Source of the DNA: Opitutaceae bacterium
GTDB lineage: Bacteria; Verrucomicrobiota; Verrucomicrobiia; Opitutales; Opitutaceae
Length of the DNA stretch: 64,000 bases
NCBI GenBank assembly: GCA_014879845.1
Contig: JACSRI010000113.1
Span: 27,862 to 91,861 of the forward strand
Direction: 5' to 3'
This document shows, piece after piece, positions 63,862 to 64,000 of the stretch. The notes under the pieces are model-generated. The model was not told the origin of the DNA. It made no database searches and worked only from the letters and a program-made list of their open reading frames with translations. The position numbers and the translations under genes were made by a program. How positions within the stretch are numbered: position 1 is the stretch's first letter; the number at the start of each line of letters is the position of its first letter.

Positions 63862-64000
63862 ATGCTCCGATACGTGGTCCTCGCCGCCTCGGCGGCGGTC
63901 AACGTCACGCTGCTCGTACTCCTGGTCAGGATGCCTCAAGGCGTTCGCGCCGAGGCGACGACTCCCGCACCTCCGATGACCATGGTCGAGCCGCAGCCGG
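63862..64000 (+). CDS. Truncated exported/membrane protein (N-terminus only; runs off window)
   Basis: MLRYVVLAASAAVNVTLLVLLVRMPQGVRAEATTPAPPMTMVEPQP..., open to window end; N-terminal TM/signal. Confidence 0.5.
   Translation, partial: MLRYVVLAASAAVNVTLLVLLVRMPQGVRAEATTPAPPMTMVEPQP

Overview
High-GC bacterial chromosomal window, about 95% coding. Gene content and intergenic repeat style suggest an Opitutaceae/Verrucomicrobia-type genome; this is an inference from recall, with no database search. I found no tRNA, rRNA, CRISPR array, prophage or intact transposase. Main blocks: (1) TonB receptor / substrate-binding protein / FecCD-type permease locus, divergent from a Fur-family regulator, with an AT-rich palindrome between them; (2) two PAS-containing hybrid histidine kinases; (3) several polysaccharide-degradation genes (two GH28-like, a parallel beta-helix protein, a GH97) plus a decayed GH5-like pseudogene; (4) ECF sigma / HEAT-repeat anti-sigma / DUF4097 module; (5) HExxH metallopeptidase + ATP-grasp pair; (6) TPP riboswitch with terminator platform and thiC, where thiC carries an in-frame heptanucleotide-repeat insertion; (7) five-gene lipid cluster resembling E. 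coli ynbABCD plus an added PlsC-like acyltransferase; (8) Crp/Fnr regulator convergent with a DUF2249 / SufT-like / NnrS-like / cupin / YwiC-like cluster that has an exact TTGATGCGCATCAA box; (9) LplT-Aas fusion, recQ and others. The best candidates for under-described biology are the ynb-like lipid cluster, the FNR/DNR-box DUF2249 cluster, the 742-aa EF-hand/two-TM orphan, the ATP-grasp/metallopeptidase pair and the thiC repeat insertion.
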